Assembly (NCBI RefSeq): GCF_003226895.2
Contig: NZ_PNJG02000001.1
Location: 806,001 to 870,000, forward strand
Direction of reading: 5' to 3'
Source: Kocuria tytonis
Lineage (GTDB): Bacteria; Actinomycetota; Actinomycetes; Actinomycetales; Micrococcaceae
Length of the DNA stretch: 64,000 nucleotides
Below, one piece after another: positions 7,450 through 16,103 of this stretch. Within the stretch, counting starts at the first letter, position 1; each line of letters opens with the position of its first letter. A program made the position numbers and the translations under genes. The notes under the pieces were generated by a model. The model made no database searches. It had not been told where the DNA came from and saw only the letters and a program-made list of their open reading frames with translations.

Positions 7450-10419
7450 CTACTTCGCGGAGCCCTCCTGCGCCACCGCGTCCTCGATGGCCCGCTTGAG
7501 GCGGTCCTGGGCCTCGCCGTACTTGGTCCAGTCACCGTCCTGCCGGGCCTTGTCCGAGTCCTGCATGGCCTTGTTGGCCGTGTCCAGTGCGTCCTGGAGC
7601 GAGGCCGAACGCGGTGCCGGGTCACCCGAGGGCGAAGGACTCGCGGAGGCCTTGTCCTTCTCGTTCTTCGTGTCGCCGGAGCCGCCGCCCTGAGCAGCCT
7701 CCGCGGCCTTCTCGCTGATCCCGGCTCCCTTGTCCGTGGTGGCGCCGGACTGCCCCCCGAAGACCTGGTCGAGGGCGCCGTCCAGAGTGGGTGCATATCC
7801 CACCTTCTCGCCGAAGCCCACGAGCACCTTGCGCAGCGTGGGATAGGCCGCGTCCCCCGAGGACTGCACGTACACGGGCTGGACGTACAGCATGCCGTCA
7901 CCGGCGGGCAGCGTGAGCAGGTTGCCGTTGATGACCTCGGAGGCGCCCTGGCGCAGGATGTTCAACTCGTTGGACACTGCGGTGTTGGAGTTGAAGTTGT
8001 TCTGGGCCTGCCCCGGACCGGGCACGGACGAGGACCGGGGCAGCTCGAGCAGCCGCAGCTTGCCGTACTTCTCGTCCTTGACGCCGGCCTTGCCCGTGCC
8101 CGCGTCCGCGTTGGCGGAGAGGAAGCCGTACATTACGTTGCGCGTGTTGCCGGACTCGTTCTGCTGCGGAATGAAGGAGGAGGTGAGCGAGAAGTTCGCC
8201 TCCTTCTCCCCCGGCATGCGCATGGACAGGTAGTACGGCGGCTGCGAGACGTCGCGGTTCTGCTGGGTGGGGTCGTTGGGAACGGACCACACGTCGTCGT
8301 TCGCGTAGAAGCTGTTGGCGTCCGTGACGTGGTACCGGTTGAGCAGGTCCCGTTGCACCTTGAACATGTCCTCGGGGTAGCGCACGTGGGCCATCAGGTC
8401 CGCGGACATCTCCGAGTACGGCTTGACGGTGCTGGGGAAGACCTTCTGCCAGGACTTCAGCACCGGGTCCTGGTCGTCCCACGCGTAGAGGTCCACGGAG
8501 CCGTCGTACGCGTTGACCGTGGCCTTGACCGAGTTGCGGATGTAGTTCACGCGCTCGGCGGGCAGGGCGGCTGCGGCACCCTGGGCAGTCTGGGTGTCCT
8601 TCGTGGCCTCCTGCAGCACGGACGGCGTGGAGTACGGGTACGAGGCGGCGGTGGTGTACGCGTCCACGATCCACACCACCTTGTTGTCCACGATCGCCGG
8701 GTACGGCTTGCCGTCCACCGTGAGGTAGGGCGCCACCTTCTCCACGCGCTCCCGCGGGTTGCGGTCGTAGAGGATCTGGGACTCCGGGCGCACCGCGTCC
8801 GAGAGCAGCATGTCCGAGGACTGGAACTTGATGGAGTACGCGAGCTTGTTGAACAGGTTGCCCACGTTCGGCCCCCCGTTGCCCCCGAACGTGGTCTTGG
8901 CGTCCGCGGCATCCCCCTCGTTGGTCTGGGGGCGGTCCAGTTCCAGTGGGTCGTCCTCGGAAGAACCACCCACGATCGAGTACTCGGGCGAGTTCTCACC
9001 GAAGTAGATGCGGGGCTCGTAGTCGTCCGAGATCTGGCCCTTGGAGGGGATCCCGGACTGCATGAACTCCGGCTTGCCGTCCGCCTGGACGCGCGATCCG
9101 TACGCGGCCACCACACCGTAGCCGTGGGTGTAGACCACGGACTTGTTGTACCAGCCCTGGATCTGGTCCGGGTTCAGCTCGCGCGGGGCGATCACGGTGT
9201 CCTGGCTCTGGCCGTCGATGTCGTAGCGGTCCACGTTGAGCATGTCCGGGAACTGGTAGTACGGCCGGAACTGCTGCAGCTGGGCGAACGCGGAGGAGAC
9301 CACATTCGGGTCCAGCAGCCGGATGTTCGAGGTGGTCTCCGTGTCCTGGCGCAGGGCACCCTTCTCGGTCTCGGTGGTGGCGTCGTAGGGGGTGACCTCG
9401 GTGTCGTCCAGGCCGTAGGCCTGGCGGGTCATGGTGATGTTGCGCTGGATGTATTCGTTCTCGAGCGCCTGCTCGGTGGGGGTCACCTGGAAGCGCTGGA
9501 TGGCCCACGGGTACAGGCCGCCGGCCACCACGGCCACCACCACGAGCATCGCGGCGCCGATCAGCGGCAGCTTCCAGCGCCCGATGAAGCCGGCCACCAC
9601 GAACAGGACGGCCACCAGGATGGCCGCGACGGCCAGGATGCCCTTGGTGGGGATCACGGCATTGACGTCCGTGTAGAGCGCTCCGGTCCACTTGCCGGAG
9701 CCGTGGATCAGGGTGGAGTAGCGGTCCAGCCAGAAGTTCACGGCCTGCAGCGCGAGGAACGCGGCCACGACGGAACCCAGCTGGACACGCGCCGCACGGG
9801 TCGTGTGGATGCCCCGTTCGTGGATCCGGATGCCGCCGTACACGTAGTGCATGAGCAGCCCGGCCACACCGGCGAGCAGCAGCGCGGTGACCAGGAACCC
9901 GATGAGCAGCCGCAGGAACGGCAGTGTGAACACGTAGAAGCCGAGGTCCAGGTGGAACTGGGGGTCCTGCTGCCCGAACGGCTCCTGGTTGAAGAACAGC
10001 AGCACGGTCTGCCACTGGGACGCGACGGTGGAGGCCGCGAAGAGACCGAAGATCACGGGCACCGCGATCATCACGACCTTGCGCACCGGGTCCAGCGCCT
10101 GCTGGTACTTGCTCATGGTGTCGCTGATGGCGCCGTCCCGCGGCCGGTTGCGGTGGGCGAGCCACATGCTCAGGAACATCAGGGCGGCCACGATCAGGGT
10201 GGCCGCCACGAACAGGCCGATGACCGCCAGGTTGCGGGTGACGAAGACCCGCAGGTAGCCCAGCTGCTCGAACCACAGCACGTTGGTGTAGACCTGCGTG
10301 AACCCCACGAACAGCGCGATGAGGATCACCACCGCGATCACGGTGGGCAGCAGGGCCCCACGCTTGCGGCCCGCTGCGGACCTGCTAGACGGACGGGGAG
10401 AAGTGGATCCGGCGGTCAC
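7450..10419 (-). CDS. UPF0182 family large membrane protein
   Basis: Membrane protein of 989 residues of unknown function, widespread in Actinobacteria. The N-terminal 320 residues hold about seven hydrophobic helices, the first being LLPTVIAVVILIALFVGF. A large extracytoplasmic domain follows with family segments such as NEYIQRNITMTRQAYGLDD and YLSMRMPGEKEANFSL. The C-terminal 70 residues are Ser/Pro/Asp-rich and low complexity. The start is GTG at 10419, seven bases after AGAGG. In mycobacteria the homologue (Rv3193c) lies beside the same Lon/PDZ and DUF2342 genes found next here, so gene order is conserved. Confidence 0.92.
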   Translation of the reverse strand: MTAGSTSPRPSSRSAAGRKRGALLPTVIAVVILIALFVGFTQVYTNVLWFEQLGYLRVFVTRNLAVIGLFVAATLIVAALMFLSMWLAHRNRPRDGAISDTMSKYQQALDPVRKVVMIAVPVIFGLFAASTVASQWQTVLLFFNQEPFGQQDPQFHLDLGFYVFTLPFLRLLIGFLVTALLLAGVAGLLMHYVYGGIRIHERGIHTTRAARVQLGSVVAAFLALQAVNFWLDRYSTLIHGSGKWTGALYTDVNAVIPTKGILAVAAILVAVLFVVAGFIGRWKLPLIGAAMLVVVAVVAGGLYPWAIQRFQVTPTEQALENEYIQRNITMTRQAYGLDDTEVTPYDATTETEKGALRQDTETTSNIRLLDPNVVSSAFAQLQQFRPYYQFPDMLNVDRYDIDGQSQDTVIAPRELNPDQIQGWYNKSVVYTHGYGVVAAYGSRVQADGKPEFMQSGIPSKGQISDDYEPRIYFGENSPEYSIVGGSSEDDPLELDRPQTNEGDAADAKTTFGGNGGPNVGNLFNKLAYSIKFQSSDMLLSDAVRPESQILYDRNPRERVEKVAPYLTVDGKPYPAIVDNKVVWIVDAYTTAASYPYSTPSVLQEATKDTQTAQGAAAALPAERVNYIRNSVKATVNAYDGSVDLYAWDDQDPVLKSWQKVFPSTVKPYSEMSADLMAHVRYPEDMFKVQRDLLNRYHVTDANSFYANDDVWSVPNDPTQQNRDVSQPPYYLSMRMPGEKEANFSLTSSFIPQQNESGNTRNVMYGFLSANADAGTGKAGVKDEKYGKLRLLELPRSSSVPGPGQAQNNFNSNTAVSNELNILRQGASEVINGNLLTLPAGDGMLYVQPVYVQSSGDAAYPTLRKVLVGFGEKVGYAPTLDGALDQVFGGQSGATTDKGAGISEKAAEAAQGGGSGDTKNEKDKASASPSPSGDPAPRSASLQDALDTANKAMQDSDKARQDGDWTKYGEAQDRLKRAIEDAVAQEGSAK

Positions 10420-10527
10420 TGCATACCTCTGAATTTCCTGGGCGCGGATGGTGATCCAAGGGGGATCACCGTTGATCTTATTGCGTGGGGTGCGGCGATG
10501 ACGTGCAATTGCGGCCCGGCGGGGGTG

Positions 10528-11637
10528 TCATCGGGTCTCGCAGCTCGGCAGGTCCGTGACATTGCCCGCGGCCGCCTGTTCCACGGCGTTCACGGCCTCC
10601 CCGAGGGATCCCACCTCGATCACGGTGAGCCCATCCGGGACGTGACCGGTGACCTCGTCGCAGTTCTGCGCCGGTGCCAGGAAGTAGCGGGCCCCGGACT
10701 CCGCGGCGCCCTCGAGCTTCTGACGGATCCCGCCGATGGGTCCCACGTCCCCGTCCGCGGTGATGGTGCCCGTTCCGGCAATGTGCTCGTCCCCGGCGAG
10801 CGATCCCGGGGTCAGCTCCTCCACGATCCCCAGGGCGAACATCATCCCGGCGCTGGGCCCGCCCACCTGCTCCAGCTGGAAGTCCACCGTCAGCGGGAAG
10901 TCGTAGCGCGGCACGAGGTAGACGCCCAGCTGCCAGCTGCCGGTCTCCTCGTCACGGGTGAGTGCGACGTGCTCCGTCCTGGTGCCGCCACCGTGGCGAA
11001 CGGTGACGTCCGCACCGCGGGAACCGGCGGCGTCGAGCAGCGAGCGCAGCTGCTTCAAGGATGTGACCCGCGTGCCGTCCACCGCCGCGATCTCGTCCCC
11101 CGCGCGCAGCGTCGCCCCCGCGGCGCCCCCGGGCACGACCGCGTGGACGGTGAGCGTGGTGCGGTAGGGCCTATGCAGGTAGCCGAGCGCCGCGGCCACG
11201 GAGTCCTCCTGGGACGTGGTCATGGCCGCGGCGTTGGAGTCGGCCACGTCCTGGCGCGTGGTCTCGGGCGGGTAGAGGGTGTCCTGCGGGACCACGGCCT
11301 CGGAGGGGTTGAGCCACCCCAGCACGGCATTGATCGAGTTGATCCGCCCGGAGGGCCCGCCCCTGACGTACACGGTGGTGAGGTCCAGCTGCCCGTCGCT
11401 CGGGTAGGTGGTGGCGCCGTCGATCTTCACGAGCTGCCTGTCGTCGTGGGTCCCCACGGTGTTGAACGTGGGCCCGGCGGCCTCGATCACGTACGGCGCC
11501 GGGAGCACCACGCCCGCCACGAGCAGCACCGCGGTTCCCGCGAGCGCCACGGACGGCAGCGGTCGGCGGCGCGTGAGCCGCCGCCACAGGCCGGGGCGCC
11601 CACCCGTCCCGGTCCGGTCCCTCTGCGCGGTCTCCAC
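10528..11637 (-). CDS. YlbL-type PDZ and Lon (S16) serine protease, membrane anchored
   Basis: Protein of 369 residues with one N-terminal helix (VALAGTAVLLVAGVVLPAPY), a central PDZ domain (about 165-240, RAGDEIAAVDGTRVTSLKQL) and a C-terminal Lon-type proteolytic domain. The catalytic serine is in GGPSAGMMFALG and the lysine is in GGIRQKLEGA, as expected for the S16 Ser-Lys dyad. There is no AAA+ ATPase, which is normal for YlbL-like proteins that act outside the membrane. It corresponds to mycobacterial Rv3194c and lies upstream of the UPF0182 gene on the same strand, about 108 bp apart. Confidence 0.9.
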   Translation of the reverse strand: METAQRDRTGTGGRPGLWRRLTRRRPLPSVALAGTAVLLVAGVVLPAPYVIEAAGPTFNTVGTHDDRQLVKIDGATTYPSDGQLDLTTVYVRGGPSGRINSINAVLGWLNPSEAVVPQDTLYPPETTRQDVADSNAAAMTTSQEDSVAAALGYLHRPYRTTLTVHAVVPGGAAGATLRAGDEIAAVDGTRVTSLKQLRSLLDAAGSRGADVTVRHGGGTRTEHVALTRDEETGSWQLGVYLVPRYDFPLTVDFQLEQVGGPSAGMMFALGIVEELTPGSLAGDEHIAGTGTITADGDVGPIGGIRQKLEGAAESGARYFLAPAQNCDEVTGHVPDGLTVIEVGSLGEAVNAVEQAAAGNVTDLPSCETR

Positions 11638-11783
11638 GATCCCTCAGCGTACCCGGCCCCTCCGACGCGTCGGCGGGCGACGCCGCGCCGTCGGGTGCCT
11701 GAGCCATCAGCGAACTGGACGCCGGGCGATGGTTCGCCCCCGGGACGGCCGGATATTGTGAAGGAAGTCCTAGCTCTCTCCCG

Positions 11784-13262
11784 ATGATTGGCGGTCCCAT
11801 GCCTTCGAACCCTCCGCACGACGAGAACGGCGAGAACCCCAAGGACCCGTTCCAGGAGATGTTCGAGCGTCTGCTGGGTTCCGGGGCCATGAAGCCGGGC
11901 GACATGCCGGCCGGGATGCCCACGGACCCGCAGTCCATGTCCATGATCTTCCAGCAGATCCAGTCCATGATGAGCGCCTCGAACTCCGGGGACCCCGTGA
12001 ACTGGGACCTGGCGAACCAGCACGCCCGGCAGGTGGCCGCCCAGCAGGGCGATCCCTCCGTCTCGGCGAAGCAGAAGGGCGCCGTGAGCGACGCCATGAA
12101 GCTGGCGGACCTGTGGCTCAAGGACAACACCGCGTTCGACGAGGCCCCCGTGCTGCCCTCCGCGTGGTCCCGCGCCGAGTGGATCGAGGCCACGTGGGAG
12201 ACCTGGAAGGAGATGGCCACCCCGGTGGCCACCTCCGTGACCGAGGCTATGTCCGAGGCGCTGACCCAGCAGCTCCCGCCGGAGCTCGCCCAGGCCATGG
12301 GCGGGTCGGACCTGTCCGGGATGCTCTCCGGCGCCGGGTCCATGATGTTCGGGATGCAGCTGGGTCAGGCCGTGGGCGCGCTGTCCTGCGAGGTGCTCGC
12401 CTCCACGGACGTGGGCATCCCGCTCGCCGCGCAGCGCTGCGCCCTGGTGCCCTCCAACGTGAACGAGTTCAGCGAGGGACTGGACCTCCCCGCTTCGGAC
12501 GTGCTGCTCTACCTGGCCATCCGCGAGGCCGCGCACATCCGGCTGTTCCACGGGGTGCCGTGGCTGCGGCAGTACGTGCTGGACCTGATCACGGCGTTCG
12601 CGTCCGAGATCCACATCGACATGGAGCGGATCGAGTCCATTGCACGCGATCTGGATCCCACGGATCCCTCCGGCATCCAGGATGCCCTGGCCTCCGGGGT
12701 GTTCAGCCCCGAGATGACCCCGCAGCAGGAGGTCACGCTCGCCAAGCTCGAGACGGTGCTCGCGCTCATCGAGGGCTGGGTCAACCGCGTGACCGTGGCG
12801 TCCACCGTGAACATCCCCTCCGCGCCGGCCCTCACCGAGATGATGGCCCGACGCCGCGCCGAGGGCGGGCCCGCGGAGCGCACCTTCGGCGCACTCGTGG
12901 GTCTGGAGCTGCGGCCGCGCCGGATGCGCGAGGCCGCGACGTTCTGGGACTACGTGGCCGAGCAGCGCGGCGTGACCGAGCGGGACAGCCTCTGGGAGTC
13001 CCCCGAGCTGCTGCCCACCGACGTGGACCTCGACGACCCCCGGGGATTCGAGGAACGCCGCGGGCTGCTCACCGCGAGCGACGAGGAGATGGACGCCGCA
13101 CTGGAGAAGCTGCTGGCCGGCGGCTACGAGGGCGGTTCCGCTCCCGGGGCACAGGACGGCTCCGGGGAACCGACGTCCGACGGCTCGGGGGACACCGGTT
13201 CCGACTCCCCGGGCGAGGACGGGCCCGACGCTCCGAGCACCGGCGGTCCCGCCGCTAGCTGA
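11784..13262 (+). CDS. DUF2342 zinc-metalloprotease-like protein
   Basis: Protein of about 490 residues of the DUF2342 family (annotated elsewhere as putative zinc metalloprotease or F420-associated hydrolase). The family core is visible around residue 250: IREAAHIRLFHGVPWLRQY, with AAHIRLFH as the putative metal site in place of a standard HExxH. The N-terminal 70 residues are Met/Gln/Pro-rich, and the last 70 are acidic, Gly/Ser-rich and probably disordered. The ATG at 11784 is used. A second ATG at 11799 (MPSNPPHDENG) is equally possible, and neither has a strong ribosome site. It is divergent from the YlbL-like gene, as in mycobacteria. Activity is not proven for the family. Confidence 0.85.
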   Translation: MIGGPMPSNPPHDENGENPKDPFQEMFERLLGSGAMKPGDMPAGMPTDPQSMSMIFQQIQSMMSASNSGDPVNWDLANQHARQVAAQQGDPSVSAKQKGAVSDAMKLADLWLKDNTAFDEAPVLPSAWSRAEWIEATWETWKEMATPVATSVTEAMSEALTQQLPPELAQAMGGSDLSGMLSGAGSMMFGMQLGQAVGALSCEVLASTDVGIPLAAQRCALVPSNVNEFSEGLDLPASDVLLYLAIREAAHIRLFHGVPWLRQYVLDLITAFASEIHIDMERIESIARDLDPTDPSGIQDALASGVFSPEMTPQQEVTLAKLETVLALIEGWVNRVTVASTVNIPSAPALTEMMARRRAEGGPAERTFGALVGLELRPRRMREAATFWDYVAEQRGVTERDSLWESPELLPTDVDLDDPRGFEERRGLLTASDEEMDAALEKLLAGGYEGGSAPGAQDGSGEPTSDGSGDTGSDSPGEDGPDAPSTGGPAAS

Positions 13263-13326
13263 GCCGCGGACTCACCGCGGGGCCGTTGCCGCCCGACACG
13301 AGTCTCACGGCGGTCACCCCAGGAAC

Positions 13327-13917
13327 TCACGCGGTGGACGGTTCGGCCCCCGCGCCGTGAGCCTGCGCGCCGTGGGAGTCCGCCCACGCGACGCCGTCCA
13401 GGAACTGGGCGGCGTCGCGCGCTCTGGGATGTCGACGTGCCAGTTCCCAGAAGCGGTCGTTGTGCTCCGCCTCCAGCAGGTGCACCAGTTCGTGCAGCAC
13501 CACCGTCTCCAGCACCCACTCGGGGGCGTCCGCGAGACGCCGCGAGATCCGGATGCTCCCCGTGCTCGGCGTGGCGGACCCCCACCGCGTGTGCTGCCGG
13601 GTGGACCACGTCACGCTCGTGGGCCGCGCCCGCCCGTCCAGGTGGGTGCGCGAGAGGCGCGCGGCCATGTCCTCCAACCGGTCCTCGCGGTGCCGCGTGC
13701 GCGCGGCGGCTTCCGCGGCCCGCCGCTTGGCCACCACCCGGGGCACGAGTGTGGCGCTCCAGTGGGCGATCTGGGCGCGGGTGGCACGCTGCGGGACCGC
13801 CAGCACCACGGCCTCCCCGCTGAAGTGGGCGCTGACGGTCCGGGTGCGGCGGGCGCTGCGCCGCACGATGATCTCCGGCATGTCCTCGGGCGGCTCGGTC
13901 GTGCGTGTGCGGGGCAT
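13327..13917 (-). CDS. YgjP/M48-like metallopeptidase (DUF45)
   Basis: Small predicted zinc metallopeptidase of 196 residues. HELVHLLEAEHNDRFW near the C terminus carries HExxH and the downstream His of the YgjP/WSS1-like minigluzincin family. RWGSATPSTGSIRISRRL just before it is the family's second conserved block. The ATG at 13917 (MPRTRTTEPPEDMPEIIVRR) is chosen because the family starts near IxVRRSxRR and the longer open frame would overlap the divergent gene at 14024. It is convergent with the DUF2342 gene. Confidence 0.88.
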   Translation of the reverse strand: MPRTRTTEPPEDMPEIIVRRSARRTRTVSAHFSGEAVVLAVPQRATRAQIAHWSATLVPRVVAKRRAAEAAARTRHREDRLEDMAARLSRTHLDGRARPTSVTWSTRQHTRWGSATPSTGSIRISRRLADAPEWVLETVVLHELVHLLEAEHNDRFWELARRHPRARDAAQFLDGVAWADSHGAQAHGAGAEPSTA

Positions 13918-14023
13918 GCCCCCCAGTCCACCACCCCGCGTCCGTGAGCACCACCGCGCACGTGCGCTGTGGATTGCGGCACCGCCGTGGCGCTCCGGTG
14001 CCGTGGCGGGCCACGGTGCTCCC

Positions 14024-14791
14024 ATGACCCGCGCACTCCCGGACGTCCCTCCCCCGCCCGCTCCCGACGAGCTGCACGTGTTCGTGGGCGGGCTCGACCC
14101 GGTGGCCGCCTCGGTCGCGTGCCTCCTCGCGGCCGCCGGGGTGTGCCTGCTCACCGTGTGCGATCCCGCCCCCGTGAGCCCGCGGGACATCCGGCACGGA
14201 CCCTACCCCGCCGAGTCCGAGGGCCGCCCCCGCGAGCTGGTCCTGAGAGGGGTGCTGCGCCGCAGTGCCCCGCGCTGCGTCCCGCTCTCGGCGCCGGAGC
14301 TGTTCCCCACCGCGGCGCTGCCGGGAACCGTGGTGCTGAACTCGTGGCAGGTGGCCGGGGAGCTGGTGCAGGATCTGAGGGGTCCGGACACCACGGTCCT
14401 CGATGCCGCCCTGCCCACCGTCACCGTGGTCACGGACGGTGCCACGGTGCTGCGGTGGCCGTTCACGGACTGGGGGCACAGGCCGTGCGCACCGTGCCTG
14501 CTCGCGGCGGTGCGGCAGGCGCGCCGACGCGTGCGGCACGGCCCGGCCACGCCCGGCACACAGCTGCTCCCCGGCCCGGACGCGCCCGTGGGCGCCGCGA
14601 CCCGTGCCGTGGCCGCGGGTGAGCTCGCGGGACTCCTCGTGGTCCGAGGGCTGGGGCTCGACGGCGCCGCCGCCGGTGAGACCCCCGGGGCGGCACCGGT
14701 GGGCGGTCCCGTGATGCGCCGAGGACTGACCATGACACCGTTGCCCCCCAACCCGGAGTGCCTGTGCTCCCTGGCGTTCGAGGCGCCGTGA
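14024..14791 (+). CDS. ThiF/MoeB-like (E1-like) protein, divergent
   Basis: Protein of 255 residues that looks like a reduced ThiF/MoeB adenylyltransferase fold. HVFVGGLDPVAASVACLLAA and CLLTVCDPAPVSPRDIRHG match the nucleotide-binding start and the Asp-Pro turn of E1-like proteins. CAPC near residue 163 and CLC near the end resemble the paired zinc-binding cysteines, although one is lost. The usual catalytic cysteine region and Arg finger cannot be placed, so adenylation activity is doubtful. It is short for the family. It is divergent from the metallopeptidase gene and convergent with the LacI gene. Confidence 0.55.
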   Translation: MTRALPDVPPPPAPDELHVFVGGLDPVAASVACLLAAAGVCLLTVCDPAPVSPRDIRHGPYPAESEGRPRELVLRGVLRRSAPRCVPLSAPELFPTAALPGTVVLNSWQVAGELVQDLRGPDTTVLDAALPTVTVVTDGATVLRWPFTDWGHRPCAPCLLAAVRQARRRVRHGPATPGTQLLPGPDAPVGAATRAVAAGELAGLLVVRGLGLDGAAAGETPGAAPVGGPVMRRGLTMTPLPPNPECLCSLAFEAP

Positions 14792-14808
14792 CTCCCCCGG
14801 CCGACACG

Positions 14809-15816
14809 TCAGACCGAGTCGCGGTCCACGATGGAGGCGCCTGCCGTGGCGGGGAGCCGCGGCGCGGGAGCTCCCTGCACCAGGGCCGTGATGACCGCCA
14901 CGATGTACCGGGCGGTGACGTCGGTGTCCAGCGCCACCATCGTGAGGGGTGGGTCCGCCAGTGCGGCGGCACGGGAGTCGTTGACGCCCACGATCGCGAG
15001 GTCGCGGGGCGCCGCCCATCCGAGCTGGCGCATCCCCGACAGGACCGCGAGCGCGGCCGTGGTGTCGTGCGCGCACACTCCCGACGCCGCCGGGTTCTCG
15101 GCCCGCCACGTGCTGAGGGCCGCCGCCGCACCGCCGGGCTCCGCGGGCAGGTGGAGCATGCGGGGGGCGGGGAGCCCGCGGGACGTGCACTCGCGCCGCA
15201 GCATCTCGAAGCGCCACTGGGAGACCCCGTGCATGTGGTCCCCGCCGGTCACCGCGTACCCCAGGTGCGTGTGGCCCGCGCTCGTGAGGCGCTGCACCTG
15301 CACCCCGGCGATGTCCTGCTCCCGCGGGCCGGTGATCCAGCGGCCCATGACGTCGGAGCCGGTCCAGGACACCACGCCGCGCACGCCGTTGCGGCGCATG
15401 CGCTCGGCGTCGTCGTCCTCGAGGTCCCACGCGAGCACGGCGGCGGGGGTCACCGAGGACCAGACCTGAGCGGCCGGCCTGCGGGTCCACGCGTGGATGA
15501 CCATGGAGAGCCCCGCCTCGTCGAACAGCACGGACAGCCGCTCGATGATGTCCCCGATGTCCTCGGTGAGGGAGCCCGCCGGCGGCAGGTACAGCAGCAC
15601 GGAGGTGGAGTGACCCCGCCCCAGCGCGCGTGCCTCGGCCGACGGCGCGTAGGCCAGTTCACGGGCGGCGGCGAGGACCCTGCGGCGGGTCTCCGCGGAG
15701 ATGGACTGCTCGGGGGTGTCGTTGAGCACGAAGCTCACGGTGGTCCGGGAGACCCCCGCCAGCCGTGCGACGTCGGCACTCGTGGCGCGCCGCGCGGTGC
15801 TCACGCGTCCATCCAT
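14809..15816 (-). CDS. LacI family transcriptional regulator
   Basis: DNA-binding repressor of 335 residues. The N-terminal helix-turn-helix TSADVARLAGVSRTTVSFVL is followed by the hinge helix (ETRRRVLAAARELAYAPS) and a periplasmic-binding-protein-like sensor domain (VGVNDSRAAALADPPLTMVALD near the C terminus). It is divergent from the monooxygenase operon. The intergenic space holds a good LacI-type operator at 15924-15937, so local repression of that operon, relieved by an unknown ligand, is the likely role. Confidence 0.92.
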   Translation of the reverse strand: MDGRVSTARRATSADVARLAGVSRTTVSFVLNDTPEQSISAETRRRVLAAARELAYAPSAEARALGRGHSTSVLLYLPPAGSLTEDIGDIIERLSVLFDEAGLSMVIHAWTRRPAAQVWSSVTPAAVLAWDLEDDDAERMRRNGVRGVVSWTGSDVMGRWITGPREQDIAGVQVQRLTSAGHTHLGYAVTGGDHMHGVSQWRFEMLRRECTSRGLPAPRMLHLPAEPGGAAAALSTWRAENPAASGVCAHDTTAALAVLSGMRQLGWAAPRDLAIVGVNDSRAAALADPPLTMVALDTDVTARYIVAVITALVQGAPAPRLPATAGASIVDRDSV

Positions 15817-15881
15817 GTCCGTACTCTCCCCTCGCCCGTGGATCCGCCCCGCACCGGTCGGTGTCGCGGGGGTGGGGCCGG

Positions 15882-15909
15882 TTGCCCTGTGAATGTGAGC
15901 TGTTACACT
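15882..15909 (+). promoter_or_regulatory. Promoter of the monooxygenase operon
   Basis: TTGCCC (15882-15887), a 16-base spacer and TACACT (15904-15909) form a plausible sigma-70 promoter. A start near 15916 would leave a 190-base leader before the ATG at 16104. The LacI-type operator lies just downstream. Confidence 0.5.
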
Positions 15910-15923
15910 CGGCAGTCACCAAG

Positions 15924-15937
15924 CTAACACGCGTTAG
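15924..15937. promoter_or_regulatory. LacI-family operator candidate
   Basis: CTAACACGCGTTAG matches its own reverse complement at 12 of 14 positions and has the central CG usual for LacI-family sites. It sits about 8-21 bases after the predicted transcription start, where a bound repressor would block the operon. It lies 108 bases upstream of the lacI-type gene's own start, so autoregulation is possible. Confidence 0.55.
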
Positions 15938-16103
15938 TACCGCGGTGCCCCGGGGCGGGCGGCGCGTCGCGGGGTTCGGACGGACCCGGCACGCACCGTG
16001 CACCACCCATCACCCCGGGCCACGGCAGGCCATCGCGACGGCAGGGTGCTCCGGAGACGGTCATCGCACGGAGGACCATATCGCAAAGGAGTTGAAGGAC
16101 GGC

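Noticed and set aside
7276-11787. A 1503-codon open frame on the plus strand
   Set aside because: It is antisense to the UPF0182 and YlbL-like genes and encodes low-complexity Arg/Gly/His-rich sequence, a typical high-G+C shadow frame.
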